Position numbers and translations under genes: made by a program. From JAKAIY01 sp963809385 (GTDB taxonomy: Bacteria > Chloroflexota > Ktedonobacteria > Ktedonobacterales > JADMIN01), in NCBI GenBank assembly GCA_963809385.1, contig CAWEJL010000002.1, forward strand, positions 434,001-498,000: 64,000 nt of DNA, given 5' to 3'. Positions 38,388 to 47,726 of the stretch are shown here, piece after piece. Position 1 is the first letter of the stretch; every line of letters starts with the position of its first letter. Under the pieces are notes generated by a model. It did not search any database, had not been told where the DNA came from, and saw nothing but the letters and a program-made list of their open reading frames with translations.

Positions 38388-39066
38388 GGTAGCCGACGCC
38401 GCGCACGGTAGTGATGTAGCGTGGACGCGCCACATCCTCTTCCAGTTTCTTCCGCAGGTTCCCTATATGTACGTCTACCACGTGATCGTCGTAGTAGTCG
38501 TCGCCCCACACCTGCTCCAGCAGTTGCGCGCGGGTGAAGACGCGCCGGGGATGGCGCGCCAGCGTCGCGAGCAGAGCGAATTCCCTGGCCGTGAGCGCGA
38601 TCGGCGCGCCCGCCAGCGTGACCGTGTGCGCCGCCTCGTCAACCACCAACTCGCCCACACGCAGGGGAACGGATTCAGCGACGGGCGGCGTGTCCTGGCC
38701 GCGAGCGCGCGGGCGCCGCAGCAGCGCTTTCACCCGCGCAACGACCTCGCGCGGGCTGAACGGCTTGGTGACATAGTCGTCGGCGCCGACGGACAGCCCG
38801 ACAATCTTGTCTATCTCCTCGGTGCGCGCGGTCAGCATCAGGATGTAGGCGTCGGAGAAGCGGCGGATCTGGCGGCAAACCTCGATGCCGTCTATCCCTG
38901 GCAGCATGACATCGAGCACGATCAGCGCCGGATCGAAACGGCGCGCGGCCTCCACCGCCGCCAGGCCGTCCTCCGCCGTCGTCACCTCGTACCCTTCGCG
39001 GCTAAGGTAATCGCGCAGCAGATCGAGCAGATTCGGCTCGTCGTCCACGATGAGGATCTGTGTCAT
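38362..39066 (-). CDS. OmpR-family response regulator (partner of 37189-38337)
   Basis: The 234-residue protein has a receiver (D8, D9, phospho-acceptor D52 in IVLDVMLPG, LTART, VTKPFSPREVVARV) and a winged-helix domain (LTAREFALLATLARHP through YITTVRGVGYRM). First gene of the regulator-kinase-SHOCT-cupredoxin-SHOCT series. The last codons and the stop lie in a 10-bp tandem repeat. Confidence 0.92.
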   Translation of the reverse strand: MTQILIVDDEPNLLDLLRDYLSREGYEVTTAEDGLAAVEAARRFDPALIVLDVMLPGIDGIEVCRQIRRFSDAYILMLTARTEEIDKIVGLSVGADDYVTKPFSPREVVARVKALLRRPRARGQDTPPVAESVPLRVGELVVDEAAHTVTLAGAPIALTAREFALLATLARHPRRVFTRAQLLEQVWGDDYYDDHVVDVHIGNLRKKLEEDVARPRYITTVRGVGYRMTPDDAG

Positions 39067-39422
39067 CGCTCCCGCCTTGTCTTCGCGGCGCTTATGGATT
39101 TCCCTATGTCATTCTGGCGTCGCGCCACCGCTCATGCGTTACGCCCTCCTGGCGCCCTCGCGTGAGCTAGCGTATCACACGTATTCCGTCTCACTGTGTC
39201 ATTCCCCAACGGGCGCCCGGCGCACAATTCAGCCGCCCAGTCCCACAGAATGGTCACAATCGAGCGCTCGCCAGCGTCTGTTCGAGGTCTGTGGCGCCCT
39301 GGTTGCGGCCCATGCGACTAGGCGGCTTTACTGTCCCATCACAGGCGATTGAAGGCTTTCGCGCACGGCGATGCGCCTGGTCACAGGCGCGGACTCAAGC
39401 CACCAAGGAGGGAAGGACGACC
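39067..39422. other. Divergent promoter region, nothing recognised
   Basis: Lies between the response regulator (minus) and the L,D-transpeptidase (plus). No palindrome or RNA fold recognised. Confidence 0.4.
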
Positions 39423-40230
39423 ATGTGGTGGAAGTCACGATGGCGGGGCGGCTGGGGAAGCCTGATCGCGCTGGTCCTCCTGCTCACGCTGGCCGCCTGT
39501 ACCGCGCAAACGACGCCAACGGCCCGGACGACGCCGACCGCGACTCTTGAGCCGGCAAACGACCAGGATATCATCCCGTCACCCACGCCAACCACCGTCC
39601 CTACGAGCGTCCCGACCGCGACGCCAACCGTGAAACCAGCCCCAACCGCGAAACCGACGCCAACCGCGAAACCGTCTCCGACCGCGACCCCGGCGCCGAG
39701 CATCCCTCCAGCGCCGCTCGCCTCGGGCCGGGTGATCCTCGTCAGCCTCTCGCGCCAGCAGCTGTACGCGTACCAGAATGGCGCGCTCGCCTTCACCTTC
39801 ACCGTGGAAACCGGCCGCCCGGAGCTACCGACGCCAACCGGCGTCTATCATGTCTTTCTGAAGAACTGCTCCGATCTGCGCTGGACGAACAACAGCGCGC
39901 CCACCGCGAGCCACAACGTGAACTGCGTGGAGCATAACGGCGACGGGCATCAGGCGGTGTTCACCTCGCCCTGGCCGGTGGGATCGCCCAACTGGTACGC
40001 GCCCACCCACATCAACTACGCGCTGGAGTTCAAGGAGGGCGGTTTCTACCTGCACGACGCCTGGTGGCACGTCGTGTTTGGCCCCGGCGGCAACGTGCCG
40101 CACAAACTCTCCGACGGAAGCTGGGAGACCGGCTCGCACGGCTGTATCGGCATGCGCATCCCCGACGCCGAGCGGCTCTACGCCTGGGCGGCGCATCGGC
40201 ACCCCCGTCTACGTCCGCGCGAAGGTGTGA
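39423..40230 (+). CDS. L,D-transpeptidase lipoprotein (frameshift near C-terminus)
   Basis: A lipoprotein signal (lipobox LAAC, Cys26) is followed by a long Thr/Pro linker made of PTAKPTP-like repeats (~30-98) that would span the wall. A YkuD domain comes next, with the catalytic motif GSHGCIGM (Cys241; upstream FYLHDAWW supplies the active-site His). It should form 3-3 cross-links or anchor proteins to peptidoglycan. One extra C at 40194 breaks the last 12 codons; without it the frame reads IGTPVYVRAKV and stops at 40228-40230, the usual family ending. As given, the frame runs on to 40430 with unrelated sequence. AAGGAGG precedes the ATG. Confidence 0.88.
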
Positions 40231-40492
40231 TCGCGCCTGATAGACCCACTTCCCTGCGCTTTCGCTGCGCTCATCTCATATTTCAGCGCAGCGGCTTGCT
40301 CTCTGCTGTATCGAGTTGGGGCGACATGTGGGCATGGCGTCCAAATGTATTGACGCCGTCAATGCCTGCGGCGATACTGGATTTCAGTGAGACATGCGCG
40401 ACCTCTCTCTTTTCCCTCGCATGGATATGAGAGGCGCGGGAGCGCTATGCGACCTGAAGCGGCGCGCTACGTGACGTGAAAGAGGAGATCTC

Positions 40493-41521
40493 GTGGCTAA
40501 GCTCATTCCAACGACAGTTGTCGGCAGCTATCCCCAGCCGGAATGGCTTGTGGACCGCGAAAGCCTGCGCAGCCGGCTTCCTCCCCGCGTTCGGGTGCGC
40601 GAGTTATGGCGCATTCCCGAGCCTTTCCTGGAGCAAGCCCAGGATGACGCTACGCTGGTCGCTATTCGGGACATGGAGCGGGCCGGCGTGGACATCATCA
40701 CCGATGGCGAAATCCGCCGCGAGAGCTATTCCAACCGTTTCGCTACTGCGCTGGAAGGGCTCGATCTCGACAACCCCGGCACGGCGCTCGATCGCACGGG
40801 GCATCCCAACCCGGTACCGCGGGTCGTCGGCCCGATCCGCCGCACCCGGCCCGTGGAAGTGCGCGATCTGGAGTTCCTCCGCCGCAATACCGACCATCGC
40901 GTCAAGATCACCGTCCCCGGCCCGTTCACCGTCGCGCAGCAAGCGCAGAATGATTACTACCCGGATGACCGGGCGCTCGCGCTCGACCTGGCCGCGGCGA
41001 TCAATGAGGAGATCAAGGACCTCTTCGCGGCGGGCGCCGATGTCGTTCAGATTGACGAACCCTACCTCCAGGCCCGACCCGAGAAAGCGCGCGCATACGG
41101 CGTCGAGGTCATCAACCGGGCGCTCGAAGGCGTCCAGGGCGTGACCGCGCTGCATATGTGCTTCGGGTACGCGGCTGTCGTCCACGACCGGCCCGGGCAG
41201 TATGCCTTTCTGCCGGAGCTGAGCGAATGCGTGGTCCAGCAGATCTCCATCGAGACGGCGCAACCCAACCTGGATCTCTCCGCGCTGAGCGCGCTCCCCG
41301 GCAAGACCATCATCCTCGGCGTGCTGAACCTGGGAGACCTACGGGTGGAAACAGCGCAGGAAGTCGCCGACCGCCTCAGGACGGCGCTGCGCTATGTCGA
41401 GCCGGAGCGCCTGATCGCCGCGCCTGACTGCGGGATGAAATATCTTCCCCGCGACGTCTCCTTCGGCAAACTTCAGGCGATGGTGGATGGGGCCGCTATC
41501 GTCCGCCAGGAGTTGGGCTAA
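40493..41521 (+). CDS. MetE C-terminal-like (cobalamin-independent methionine synthase family) protein
   Basis: The 342-residue protein matches only the C-terminal, zinc-binding half of MetE (MetE full length is ~750). Visible zinc ligands are His and Cys in ALHMCFGY and Cys in APDCGMKYLP; VQIDEPYLQ is a family motif. Such short proteins often transfer methyl groups from non-folate donors or corrinoid proteins, so true methionine synthesis is not assured. GTG 40493 is preceded by AGAGGAG. The metK and ahcY genes of the same methyl cycle are at 61-63.6 kb. Confidence 0.85.
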   Translation: MAKLIPTTVVGSYPQPEWLVDRESLRSRLPPRVRVRELWRIPEPFLEQAQDDATLVAIRDMERAGVDIITDGEIRRESYSNRFATALEGLDLDNPGTALDRTGHPNPVPRVVGPIRRTRPVEVRDLEFLRRNTDHRVKITVPGPFTVAQQAQNDYYPDDRALALDLAAAINEEIKDLFAAGADVVQIDEPYLQARPEKARAYGVEVINRALEGVQGVTALHMCFGYAAVVHDRPGQYAFLPELSECVVQQISIETAQPNLDLSALSALPGKTIILGVLNLGDLRVETAQEVADRLRTALRYVEPERLIAAPDCGMKYLPRDVSFGKLQAMVDGAAIVRQELG

Positions 41522-41597
41522 TCAATACCCTTTCTGGTAATTTGGGAGCACCACTCGGAAAATTCAGCCGTTGCCGGCAGCGAGCCACTAAGGCAAG

Positions 41598-41762
41598 CGC
41601 ACACCATGAAACCTGATCCCAATGGGCTTAACAACGAGCAGGCAAAGCGATCCCGGCCCAGGACGACCGAGGAGAGATCATGGTGTGCGCGCTCAGCGGC
41701 AGTGTTCGGCCCAGGAATCCCCCGGCTTCAGCCGTGGGGAGCGGTCAATCCTGATTTTTGCT
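41598..41762 (+). mobile_element. Possible IS200/IS605-type right-end relic
   Basis: An imperfect hairpin TCCCCCGGCTTCAGCC/GTGGGGA (41718-41740) with a single bulged base looks like the right-end hairpin of IS200/IS605 elements, and the frame through it reads RPRNPPASAVG, resembling TnpB tails. A 13-bp perfect inverted repeat (41598-41610 with 41688-41700) lies beside it. No body of tnpA or tnpB remains. The rest of 41522-41894 holds nothing else. Confidence 0.4.
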
Positions 41763-41894
41763 AGCCAACCAGAAAGCGCTTGGCGGTAATGCGCTTGCCG
41801 TTCGCTCGTCGTGACGAACTTCGACTCTGATGACTCGGTAGGGGGCGCGGTAGCCATGAGCGCCTCCTTCGATGCCCACGCGCTACACCCGCTG

Positions 41895-42728
41895 TCACTT
41901 CTCTTCTGGACTGAGTGCTTGTCTAGAGTCGCAGACGATAACTGGATAGTCAAACTCCTTCTGGAAACCTAACTTCAAGGCCGTTGCTATCGAGGGAATG
42001 TTGCTGGCCCAACAATGCCAGCCAATCTCCGTTGCGCCTTCGGCAAATGCTTGTGCGATGACCGCTGATGCGACATGGGCGGCGATACCTTGCCGCTGAT
42101 AGGCTGCGATGGTCTCAATCCCCAGTTCATAGCGGCCCTGGTAATGGTACTCGGCCAGACACCAGCCAACGAGCTGGCGACCATCGAGGGCGCAGAAGCC
42201 GAAATGCTGACGGAAAAAGTGCTCAAGTGAAGGGCTCTCTGAATGGATCTCATCAATCAGAAGGTCTCGGTTCACCAGAGAAGCGTCTTCTACCAGGGTC
42301 TGGTCAATGCGCGCCACGACGATCGTGTCTTTCGGAGGTGAGGGAAGAGACAAGGATGGTTCTCTCAGGCGGTAATAATGTCGGGGGGATGTGTTCCTTC
42401 CTAGTCCTTGAAAGGCATGCTCAATAATAGGTTCCCAGGCGTTTGATGGGTAGTACACCATAAACCAGTAGCTCTGTTCAAGAGACGGTTGGTAGAGCAG
42501 CTGGATGACATCCGCGAGCAGCTGCGCCGATGGCTCTCCACCCACAAAGACGTGATACTGGTTGGATGGGATCAAGATAGCAGTAGTTGGGCGATCGGGA
42601 TCATCGACATAGATCCTTCCTGGCAGTATTCCAGCAAGGACACTCGGCAATGCAAGATGATAAGCGCTCATTTCCTCAAAGAGCGGAGAGACGGATGGGT
42701 AGGCGGCTGGTTCTAACAAGAAAGGCAT
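41895..42728 (-). CDS. GNAT family N-acetyltransferase
   Basis: The 277-residue protein has an N-terminal domain of its own (about 1-140) and a C-terminal GNAT domain with FCALDGRQLVGWCLAEY, ELGIETIAAYQRQGIAAHVA (the acetyl-CoA loop Q/RxxGxA) and a final NIPSIATALKLGFQKEF. This two-part layout resembles the PF12746-type GNAT proteins. GAGGAG precedes ATG 42728. The substrate is unknown. Confidence 0.85.
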   Translation of the reverse strand: MPFLLEPAAYPSVSPLFEEMSAYHLALPSVLAGILPGRIYVDDPDRPTTAILIPSNQYHVFVGGEPSAQLLADVIQLLYQPSLEQSYWFMVYYPSNAWEPIIEHAFQGLGRNTSPRHYYRLREPSLSLPSPPKDTIVVARIDQTLVEDASLVNRDLLIDEIHSESPSLEHFFRQHFGFCALDGRQLVGWCLAEYHYQGRYELGIETIAAYQRQGIAAHVASAVIAQAFAEGATEIGWHCWASNIPSIATALKLGFQKEFDYPVIVCDSRQALSPEEK

Positions 42729-43043
42729 AGGTCTCCTCATCTTGACGTGGAGACTCAGTCCACCTCGGCTGAGTCACTGAATCCTATCCGTGTTGGCGAG
42801 AAGGATCAAGGAGAGGCCGCTCAAAGGAGATCAAAAGACACCAAGCGCCTTCCTAGCAACGCGAAGAGGCTATTTGGCGGCTCTCTTGCCCGCTGTGGTG
42901 TTTGATTCCTGACATGATACCACGCCGCAGATCGATCCCTATCCCCAACCCCATCCATTCGGCGCCTGGCTCTTCAGAGAGCGCCTCACGCCGCTGCCCA
43001 CAAGGTAGTCCGCCTTTCGGCGCTCATGGCTGATGGCAAGCGC

Positions 43044-43093
43044 TGAAAGCCGCCTCGCTATCCAGGTATGCTCGGATAGCGAGGCGGCTTTCA
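43044..43093 (-). terminator. Perfect 20-bp hairpin after the LigA-type gene
   Basis: Left arm 43044-43063, 10-nt loop, right arm 43074-43093, all pairs matching. It lies 23 bp past the stop of the minus-strand operon's last gene. No T-run. The rest of 42729-43115 holds nothing I recognise. Confidence 0.78.
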
Positions 43094-43115
43094 CGCGTGG
43101 GGCCTGTTCAGCACA

Positions 43116-43478
43116 TTACGTGGTGATGTCAGGGTAGGGAAGCGACCAGTGCTTGAGTTTTTGCGCGTATTCGCGCTGGAATGCCAGCGGTTCCGCATAG
43201 TCGCGCTCAAACAGGGCGATGAAGAGGGTGAGCGTCAAGAATGGATGCGCGCCGAGCTCGAACAGCTTGACGTAGTCGTGTGTGGCCAGCGCCTCGCGCT
43301 CATCATCGGCGAACGCCAGCCATGTGCTGTGTTCCATCTCAGGCAGGTTCAGGATGACGTTGGCCCGCTCGGCTTCCCACCAGGTTACTGTGCCCCGTGG
43401 ATCGGCGCGGTAGCGCTCGACGAGCTCCGGATCGCGATCAACGGTGAAGAGGAACTTGTTGAGGAGATACTTGCTCAT
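43116..43478 (-). CDS. LigA-type small subunit of an extradiol dioxygenase
   Basis: The 120-residue helical protein matches LigA (alpha subunit of protocatechuate 4,5-dioxygenase): LNKFLFTVDRDPELVERYRA and the mid-part LTLFIALFERDYAEP. LigA caps the active site of LigB. Its ATG overlaps the LigB stop by 4 bp, so the two are translated together and probably form one enzyme. Last gene of a four-gene operon. Confidence 0.85.
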   Translation of the reverse strand: MSKYLLNKFLFTVDRDPELVERYRADPRGTVTWWEAERANVILNLPEMEHSTWLAFADDEREALATHDYVKLFELGAHPFLTLTLFIALFERDYAEPLAFQREYAQKLKHWSLPYPDITT

Positions 43479-44335
43479 GCGTTCACCCCGTTCGGATACC
43501 AGGTGAAGTAGGCTTCCATCGTGTGGAAGAGGTCGAGCGTATCGACGTAATCAGCCTTGGCTCCCCCGGCGACGCCCATCATCAGCATGAAATCGAGGAA
43601 CCCATGCGTGGCGTTGCCCGGCTCCCACAAACTATCGAGCGAGACGCCCGCCAACGCGCCGTCGATATCGCCGTTGGCGATCCAGGCGACGGCCTTCCGG
43701 TCAAACTCGGGGTCGGGGCCGTGGGGGCCGAACTGGCGCGGCCCGCCAAGCTCGAGTGAGAGGTGTCCGGTGCCGATGATCGCCACACGCGCATTGCTCG
43801 GCCACGAGATGACGAGATCGCGCAAGAGGCTGCCAAGCGCGACGTAGCGCCTCGGCTGGGGCAGCGGCGGGGCGAAGATGTTCGTGTAAACCGGCACGAT
43901 GGGCAAATCCGCCTGTGGCCGCGTCGTGATGATCGGGCAGGTGATGCTATGGTCGACGTGCAGTTCGTTGCTGAACGCGAAATCGAAGCCGGCGTCGAGG
44001 CCCTTGCGCAGCAGATACGCCGACAGCTCTTCATGCCCCTTGAGCCGCATGCGGGGCAGTCCGAACTCGCGCTCCTCATTGTAATAGTTCGCGTCGTAGA
44101 AAGGCGCTTTGCCGATCAGGAACTGCGGCATGTTGTCGTACCAGAGCTGGTGGAAGTGGTCGGAACCGACCATCACCAGCACGTCCGGGTTGGCGCGGGT
44201 GAGCGTCTCGCGGTAGGCTGTCACTTTGCGCACCCATTCGTCCGCGAAGTCAGGCCTCTCCTCCGGCGGAGCGGTGCTGGCGCGATAGAAGAATGGGTGG
44301 TGCGTGGTTGCGAGGATGGCGACCAGGTTGGCCAT
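43475..44335 (-). CDS. LigB-type class III extradiol dioxygenase, catalytic subunit
   Basis: The 286-residue protein has the LigB fold: ATTHHPFFY with His12/13 as Fe(II) ligands, VMVGSDHFHQ, an acidic/His stretch ELHVDHSITCP, and VAIIGTGHLSLELGGP. It should open an aromatic diol ring by meta cleavage with Fe(II) and O2. The exact substrate (protocatechuate, gallate, a methylgallate or a pyridinediol) cannot be read from sequence. AAGGAGG precedes ATG 44335. Order here is LigB then LigA. Confidence 0.85.
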   Translation of the reverse strand: MANLVAILATTHHPFFYRASTAPPEERPDFADEWVRKVTAYRETLTRANPDVLVMVGSDHFHQLWYDNMPQFLIGKAPFYDANYYNEEREFGLPRMRLKGHEELSAYLLRKGLDAGFDFAFSNELHVDHSITCPIITTRPQADLPIVPVYTNIFAPPLPQPRRYVALGSLLRDLVISWPSNARVAIIGTGHLSLELGGPRQFGPHGPDPEFDRKAVAWIANGDIDGALAGVSLDSLWEPGNATHGFLDFMLMMGVAGGAKADYVDTLDLFHTMEAYFTWYPNGVNA

Positions 44336-44390
44336 GACTCCCTCCTTCGGGCGTGGCCTGCACACATCGCAGGCGCCTGGACGGACTGGG

Positions 44391-45212
44391 TTAACGCTGC
44401 TCTTCGGCGTCGGTTGTGGTGGCCGGCCGGTACACCGCGTTGCGGTCGACCGCGAAGTAGATGTCGGGCGCGATGGGGTTGCGCATCTCCTCAGCGATTT
44501 GTCCGAGCAGTCCGGCTGTACGCGAGAGCAGCGCCACACCGCGCAGCAATGCAGGCGGCAGCCCCAGATCAGCGAGCGCGGCGCCGCATACACCGGCTCC
44601 GTTGAGCGGGAGCTTACGGCCAAGTATATCAGGATGCACCCTGCCGATAGCCTCGAACAGGCGCAGGTGCGGTCCCCGCAGGCCTTCTTGCTCAGCAATG
44701 CCGATGATTACGGGCGTGCGCGGGTCGGCGGTTTTATGCACAGGATGCCCCAGGCCGGGGATAAACCGTCCGGCGGCGCGCTCCGCCGCGACGGCGCGCA
44801 GGGCAAGCGCATCCCACTGCTCATCGGTCGTAGGCAGGTCACCCTCGACGGCGGCCAGGACAGAGGCAAGAAAGCGGCCTGTATCCTCGGTGACGCCGAG
44901 GAACCGGGAGCCACCGCCGAGCAGACCCGCAGCAATCGCGCCCTGGATGGAATCCGGCGCGCTATAGAGCGTCAGGCGGGCGGCGATTGCGGTAGGCGTG
45001 AAGCCGTGGTCGGCCAGCGCGACGAGCACGGCCTCGAACACACGCGTCTGCTGCGGCGTTGGCCGTTTCTGTGTCGCGAGCCAGAGAGCCAGCTCGCCGA
45101 AGCCCACCTTGCCGATCAGCTCGTCAGACAGGTCGTGACCGAGCAGCAGGATACGGTCGGTGTCAGATGTGCCTAAACCGGTAGGGTATTCAGGCGGCCG
45201 TTGTTCACCCAC
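44391..45212 (-). CDS. Citryl-CoA-lyase / citrate-synthase-like protein
   Basis: A short citrate-synthase-fold protein (~274 aa from GTG 45212). Family marks are IRILLLGHD-type opening (here DRILLLGHDLSDELIGKVGF), QGAIAAGLLGGGSRFLG, and the catalytic-loop GRFIPGLGHPVHK with the conserved His. Short members like this are usually citryl-CoA or citramalyl-CoA lyases rather than citrate synthase. GTG 45212 has GAAGGA upstream; ATG 45245 is a possible alternative. It lies between the CoA-transferase and LigB in one operon, which suggests the pair activate and split a citrate-like ring-cleavage product. Confidence 0.78.
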   Translation of the reverse strand: MGEQRPPEYPTGLGTSDTDRILLLGHDLSDELIGKVGFGELALWLATQKRPTPQQTRVFEAVLVALADHGFTPTAIAARLTLYSAPDSIQGAIAAGLLGGGSRFLGVTEDTGRFLASVLAAVEGDLPTTDEQWDALALRAVAAERAAGRFIPGLGHPVHKTADPRTPVIIGIAEQEGLRGPHLRLFEAIGRVHPDILGRKLPLNGAGVCGAALADLGLPPALLRGVALLSRTAGLLGQIAEEMRNPIAPDIYFAVDRNAVYRPATTTDAEEQR

Positions 45213-45270
45213 GTGCAATCTTCCTTCTTCGACAAATCGACACATCGCGCCGCGAATCGCGATTGACTGC

Positions 45271-46497
45271 TCAACGTTTCCCCGTGGATGCGCCAGAGAG
45301 CTCGCCGTTCGAAGAATCGCTGCCTCGTGGCTGGTTGAGCCAGGCGCGGATGGATTCATTATCCTGGCCGAGCGCTGGCGGAGGCGCCTCATAGCGAGCT
45401 GGCGTCGCGGAGAACGTGATGGGATTACGGATCATCGGTACAGCGTCGTCGCCAGCGCCTACCTCCACGACAGGATCAAGCCCCATCTCGCGCGCGAAGG
45501 CGACGCCGCCCGCGATGCTATTGATGGGGCCGCACGACACCCCAGCCTCGCTCAGCGCATGGAACCACTCGTCGGCGGTCTTCGTGCGCAGCCGCTCGAC
45601 GAGGAGCGGGCGCAGCAGGTCGCGGTTGCGGGTGCGGTCTTCGTTGTTGGCGAATCGTGGGTCGTGTGGTAGCTCAGGAAGGCCGAGGACTTTGCACAGG
45701 TTACGAAACTGCCCGTTGTTCCCGGCGATGATGATGAGCTCCCGATCAGCGGTCGGCAGTGGCTCGTACGGGAACAGGCTGGGGTGAGCGTTCCCCATGC
45801 GGGTAGGGATGACCCCACCCGCCACATAGGCCGAAGTGTGGTTGACCAGCCCCGAGAGCGCGGAAGCGAGCAAACTCAGCTCCACGTGCTGGCCTTCACC
45901 TGTATGATTGCGGTGGTTCAGCGCGGCCAGGATGCCGATTGCGGCGTGCAGCCCCGCCATCACATCGAACACCGAGATGCCAGCCCGGTAGGCGGGGCCA
46001 TCCTGATCGCCGGTCAGGCTCATCAACCCGGAGATTGCCTGCACCACCAGATCGTAGCCAGGGAGGGAAGCGCCCTCCGCCGTCCCAAAGCCACTGATAG
46101 ATGCGTAGATGATCCCAGGGTTGCGCTGCTTGATCGCATCGTAGTCCAGGTCGAAGCGCGCGAGGCCGCCAGGCTTGAAGTTCTCAATGAAGACGTCCGC
46201 GCGGAGGGCAAGCTCCTGGGCCAGCCGCAAATCCTCAGGATTCTTGAGATCGAGCGTCACCGACCGCTTATTTCGGTTGATGGCCAGATAATAGGTTGAT
46301 ACGCCGTCGCGGACGGGTGGCGCCCATGTCCGGGTGTCATCCCCTGTGGGACTCTCGACCTTGATCACCGTCGCGCCGAGGTCGCCCAGGAGCATCGTGC
46401 AGTATGGGCCAGCGAGCACCCGCGAGAAGTCGGCGATCAGCAAGCCATCCAGGGGGCCTGGCCGGCGATTGGTATCCGTATTGACCTGTTCTGACAT
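45271..46497 (-). CDS. Class III CoA-transferase (CaiB/BaiF family)
   Basis: The 408-residue protein has the family signature: LLIADFSRVLAGPYCTMLLG, KVESPTGDDTR, LAINRNKRSVTLDLK, ADVFIENFKPG, ASISGFG, YDLVVQAISGLMSLTG and VFDVMAGLHAA. These enzymes move CoA between carboxylic acids through an Asp-thioester. First gene of the operon, ~96 bp downstream of an IclR-type operator. Its likely job is to make the CoA thioester used by the next gene's lyase (inference). Confidence 0.9.
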   Translation of the reverse strand: MSEQVNTDTNRRPGPLDGLLIADFSRVLAGPYCTMLLGDLGATVIKVESPTGDDTRTWAPPVRDGVSTYYLAINRNKRSVTLDLKNPEDLRLAQELALRADVFIENFKPGGLARFDLDYDAIKQRNPGIIYASISGFGTAEGASLPGYDLVVQAISGLMSLTGDQDGPAYRAGISVFDVMAGLHAAIGILAALNHRNHTGEGQHVELSLLASALSGLVNHTSAYVAGGVIPTRMGNAHPSLFPYEPLPTADRELIIIAGNNGQFRNLCKVLGLPELPHDPRFANNEDRTRNRDLLRPLLVERLRTKTADEWFHALSEAGVSCGPINSIAGGVAFAREMGLDPVVEVGAGDDAVPMIRNPITFSATPARYEAPPPALGQDNESIRAWLNQPRGSDSSNGELSGASTGKR

Positions 46498-46591
46498 CGG
46501 GCTTCAGCCTCCGCTACGCTCACCTGCGAGCGATCTGCACGAGCCATGCCTGCGCCCGTTCGTCCTGTCTTGTCGCGCGCCACAATGAGTG

Positions 46592-46620
46592 TTTGTCCGC
46601 ACAGCGGACAAGTGTCCGTT
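46592..46620 (-). promoter_or_regulatory. IclR-type operator upstream of the CoA-transferase/lig operon
   Basis: On the plus strand TTGTCCGCACAGCGGACAA (46593-46611) is a near-perfect palindrome, and a third half-site GTGTCCG follows at 46612-46618. Read in the operon's direction, the spacing and order are CGGAC - TTGTCCG - GCGGACA, the same as at 47727-47755. Three half-sites, two inverted and one direct, are known for the PcaU/PobR members of the IclR family. Confidence 0.78.
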
Positions 46621-46689
46621 ACTTATGGTAAACGACATGGTGAGGTAGTGTCAAGTGAGTATTCGACGGCGATCCGGACGGTAACACCT

Positions 46690-47499
46690 CTATGAGCCAG
46701 CGACGACGGTGATCTCTGGGCGGCTCTGCCACAACATCCAGTCGGCGCTGATCGCTTCGGCGGTCTGCAACAGCAGCGGCAGATAGTTCCCGGTGAGCGT
46801 CTCGAGGCTTGTTTCCGCGGCGTGAACGCTGACATTGAGCGCAGCGACCACATGGGCGGGGCTATCGCGCACTGGCGCCGCGATGGAGCGGATACCGGGC
46901 GCTAATTGCTCATCGGTGAGCGCCCATCCTCGCGTACGCACCTCGCGCAACTCGCGGACGCGCTCTTCCATATCTGGATTCCACCGGGGAGAGATCCCCG
47001 AGCGGCTCGGCTCAGCGAGCGTCGTTTCCAGCTCATCGGGCGTGAGCCAGGCTAGCAGCGCTTTCCCAAGCGATGTCTGAAGAGCGGGAAAGCGGGTGCC
47101 AATGGTGACCGCGAACGTGATGACCTTGGGTACCGCTACGCGCGCGACATAGACAACATCAGACCCATCGAGCTGCGCGAGCGACGACGATTCGCCAGTG
47201 CGGGCGACCAGCGCCTCCATGTGCGGGCGCGCAAGCTCCCAGATACTGGTTGCCCCAATGTATGCCATGCCCAGCTCGAGGACACGCGGTGTTAGTGTGA
47301 ACACGCCACCGGCGGCGCGGACATAGCCCAGTTCCTCGAGCGTGAGCAGGATGCGCCGCGCCGTGGGCCGGGCGAGCCCGGTGGCGGTGGCTACCTCGCT
47401 GAGGCTCATCGCCGGGCGGTTAGGCCCGAATGCGCGAATGACATCCAGGCCGCGCGCCAGCGCCTCGATGAAGTCCGGTCCTGTCTGGCCGCGCATCAT
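46690..47499 (-). CDS. IclR-family transcriptional regulator
   Basis: The 269-residue protein has an N-terminal winged HTH (MSLSEVATATGLARPTARRI, LEELGYV) and an IclR effector domain (SLGKALLAWLTPDELE, GWALTDEQLAPGIRSIAAPV, VVAALNVSV). Such regulators commonly control aromatic catabolism (PcaR, PcaU, PobR). It sits between the two operator sites and the two catabolic units, so it is their likely regulator. GGGGAGG just before ATG 47499 sets the start. Confidence 0.9.
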   Translation of the reverse strand: MMRGQTGPDFIEALARGLDVIRAFGPNRPAMSLSEVATATGLARPTARRILLTLEELGYVRAAGGVFTLTPRVLELGMAYIGATSIWELARPHMEALVARTGESSSLAQLDGSDVVYVARVAVPKVITFAVTIGTRFPALQTSLGKALLAWLTPDELETTLAEPSRSGISPRWNPDMEERVRELREVRTRGWALTDEQLAPGIRSIAAPVRDSPAHVVAALNVSVHAAETSLETLTGNYLPLLLQTAEAISADWMLWQSRPEITVVAGS

Positions 47500-47726
47500 T
47501 CCTCCCCAAGCGTGTTGACGCCGCGTTGACCGCACCACGCATAGAGGACGGCGCGGCATTGATCACCGTTGAGCATACCCGGAATGCTCGATGTGTGTCC
47601 ACACTTTACACGTTCTATCGCTTTCGCCGCTCCCAATCAGCCGCCGTCCCCAATCGAGGCGGGTTTCGCTCACCATCAGGATGACATAACCTCTTGACAT
47701 CAACGCCGTCGTTGTGTAGCATTTCC

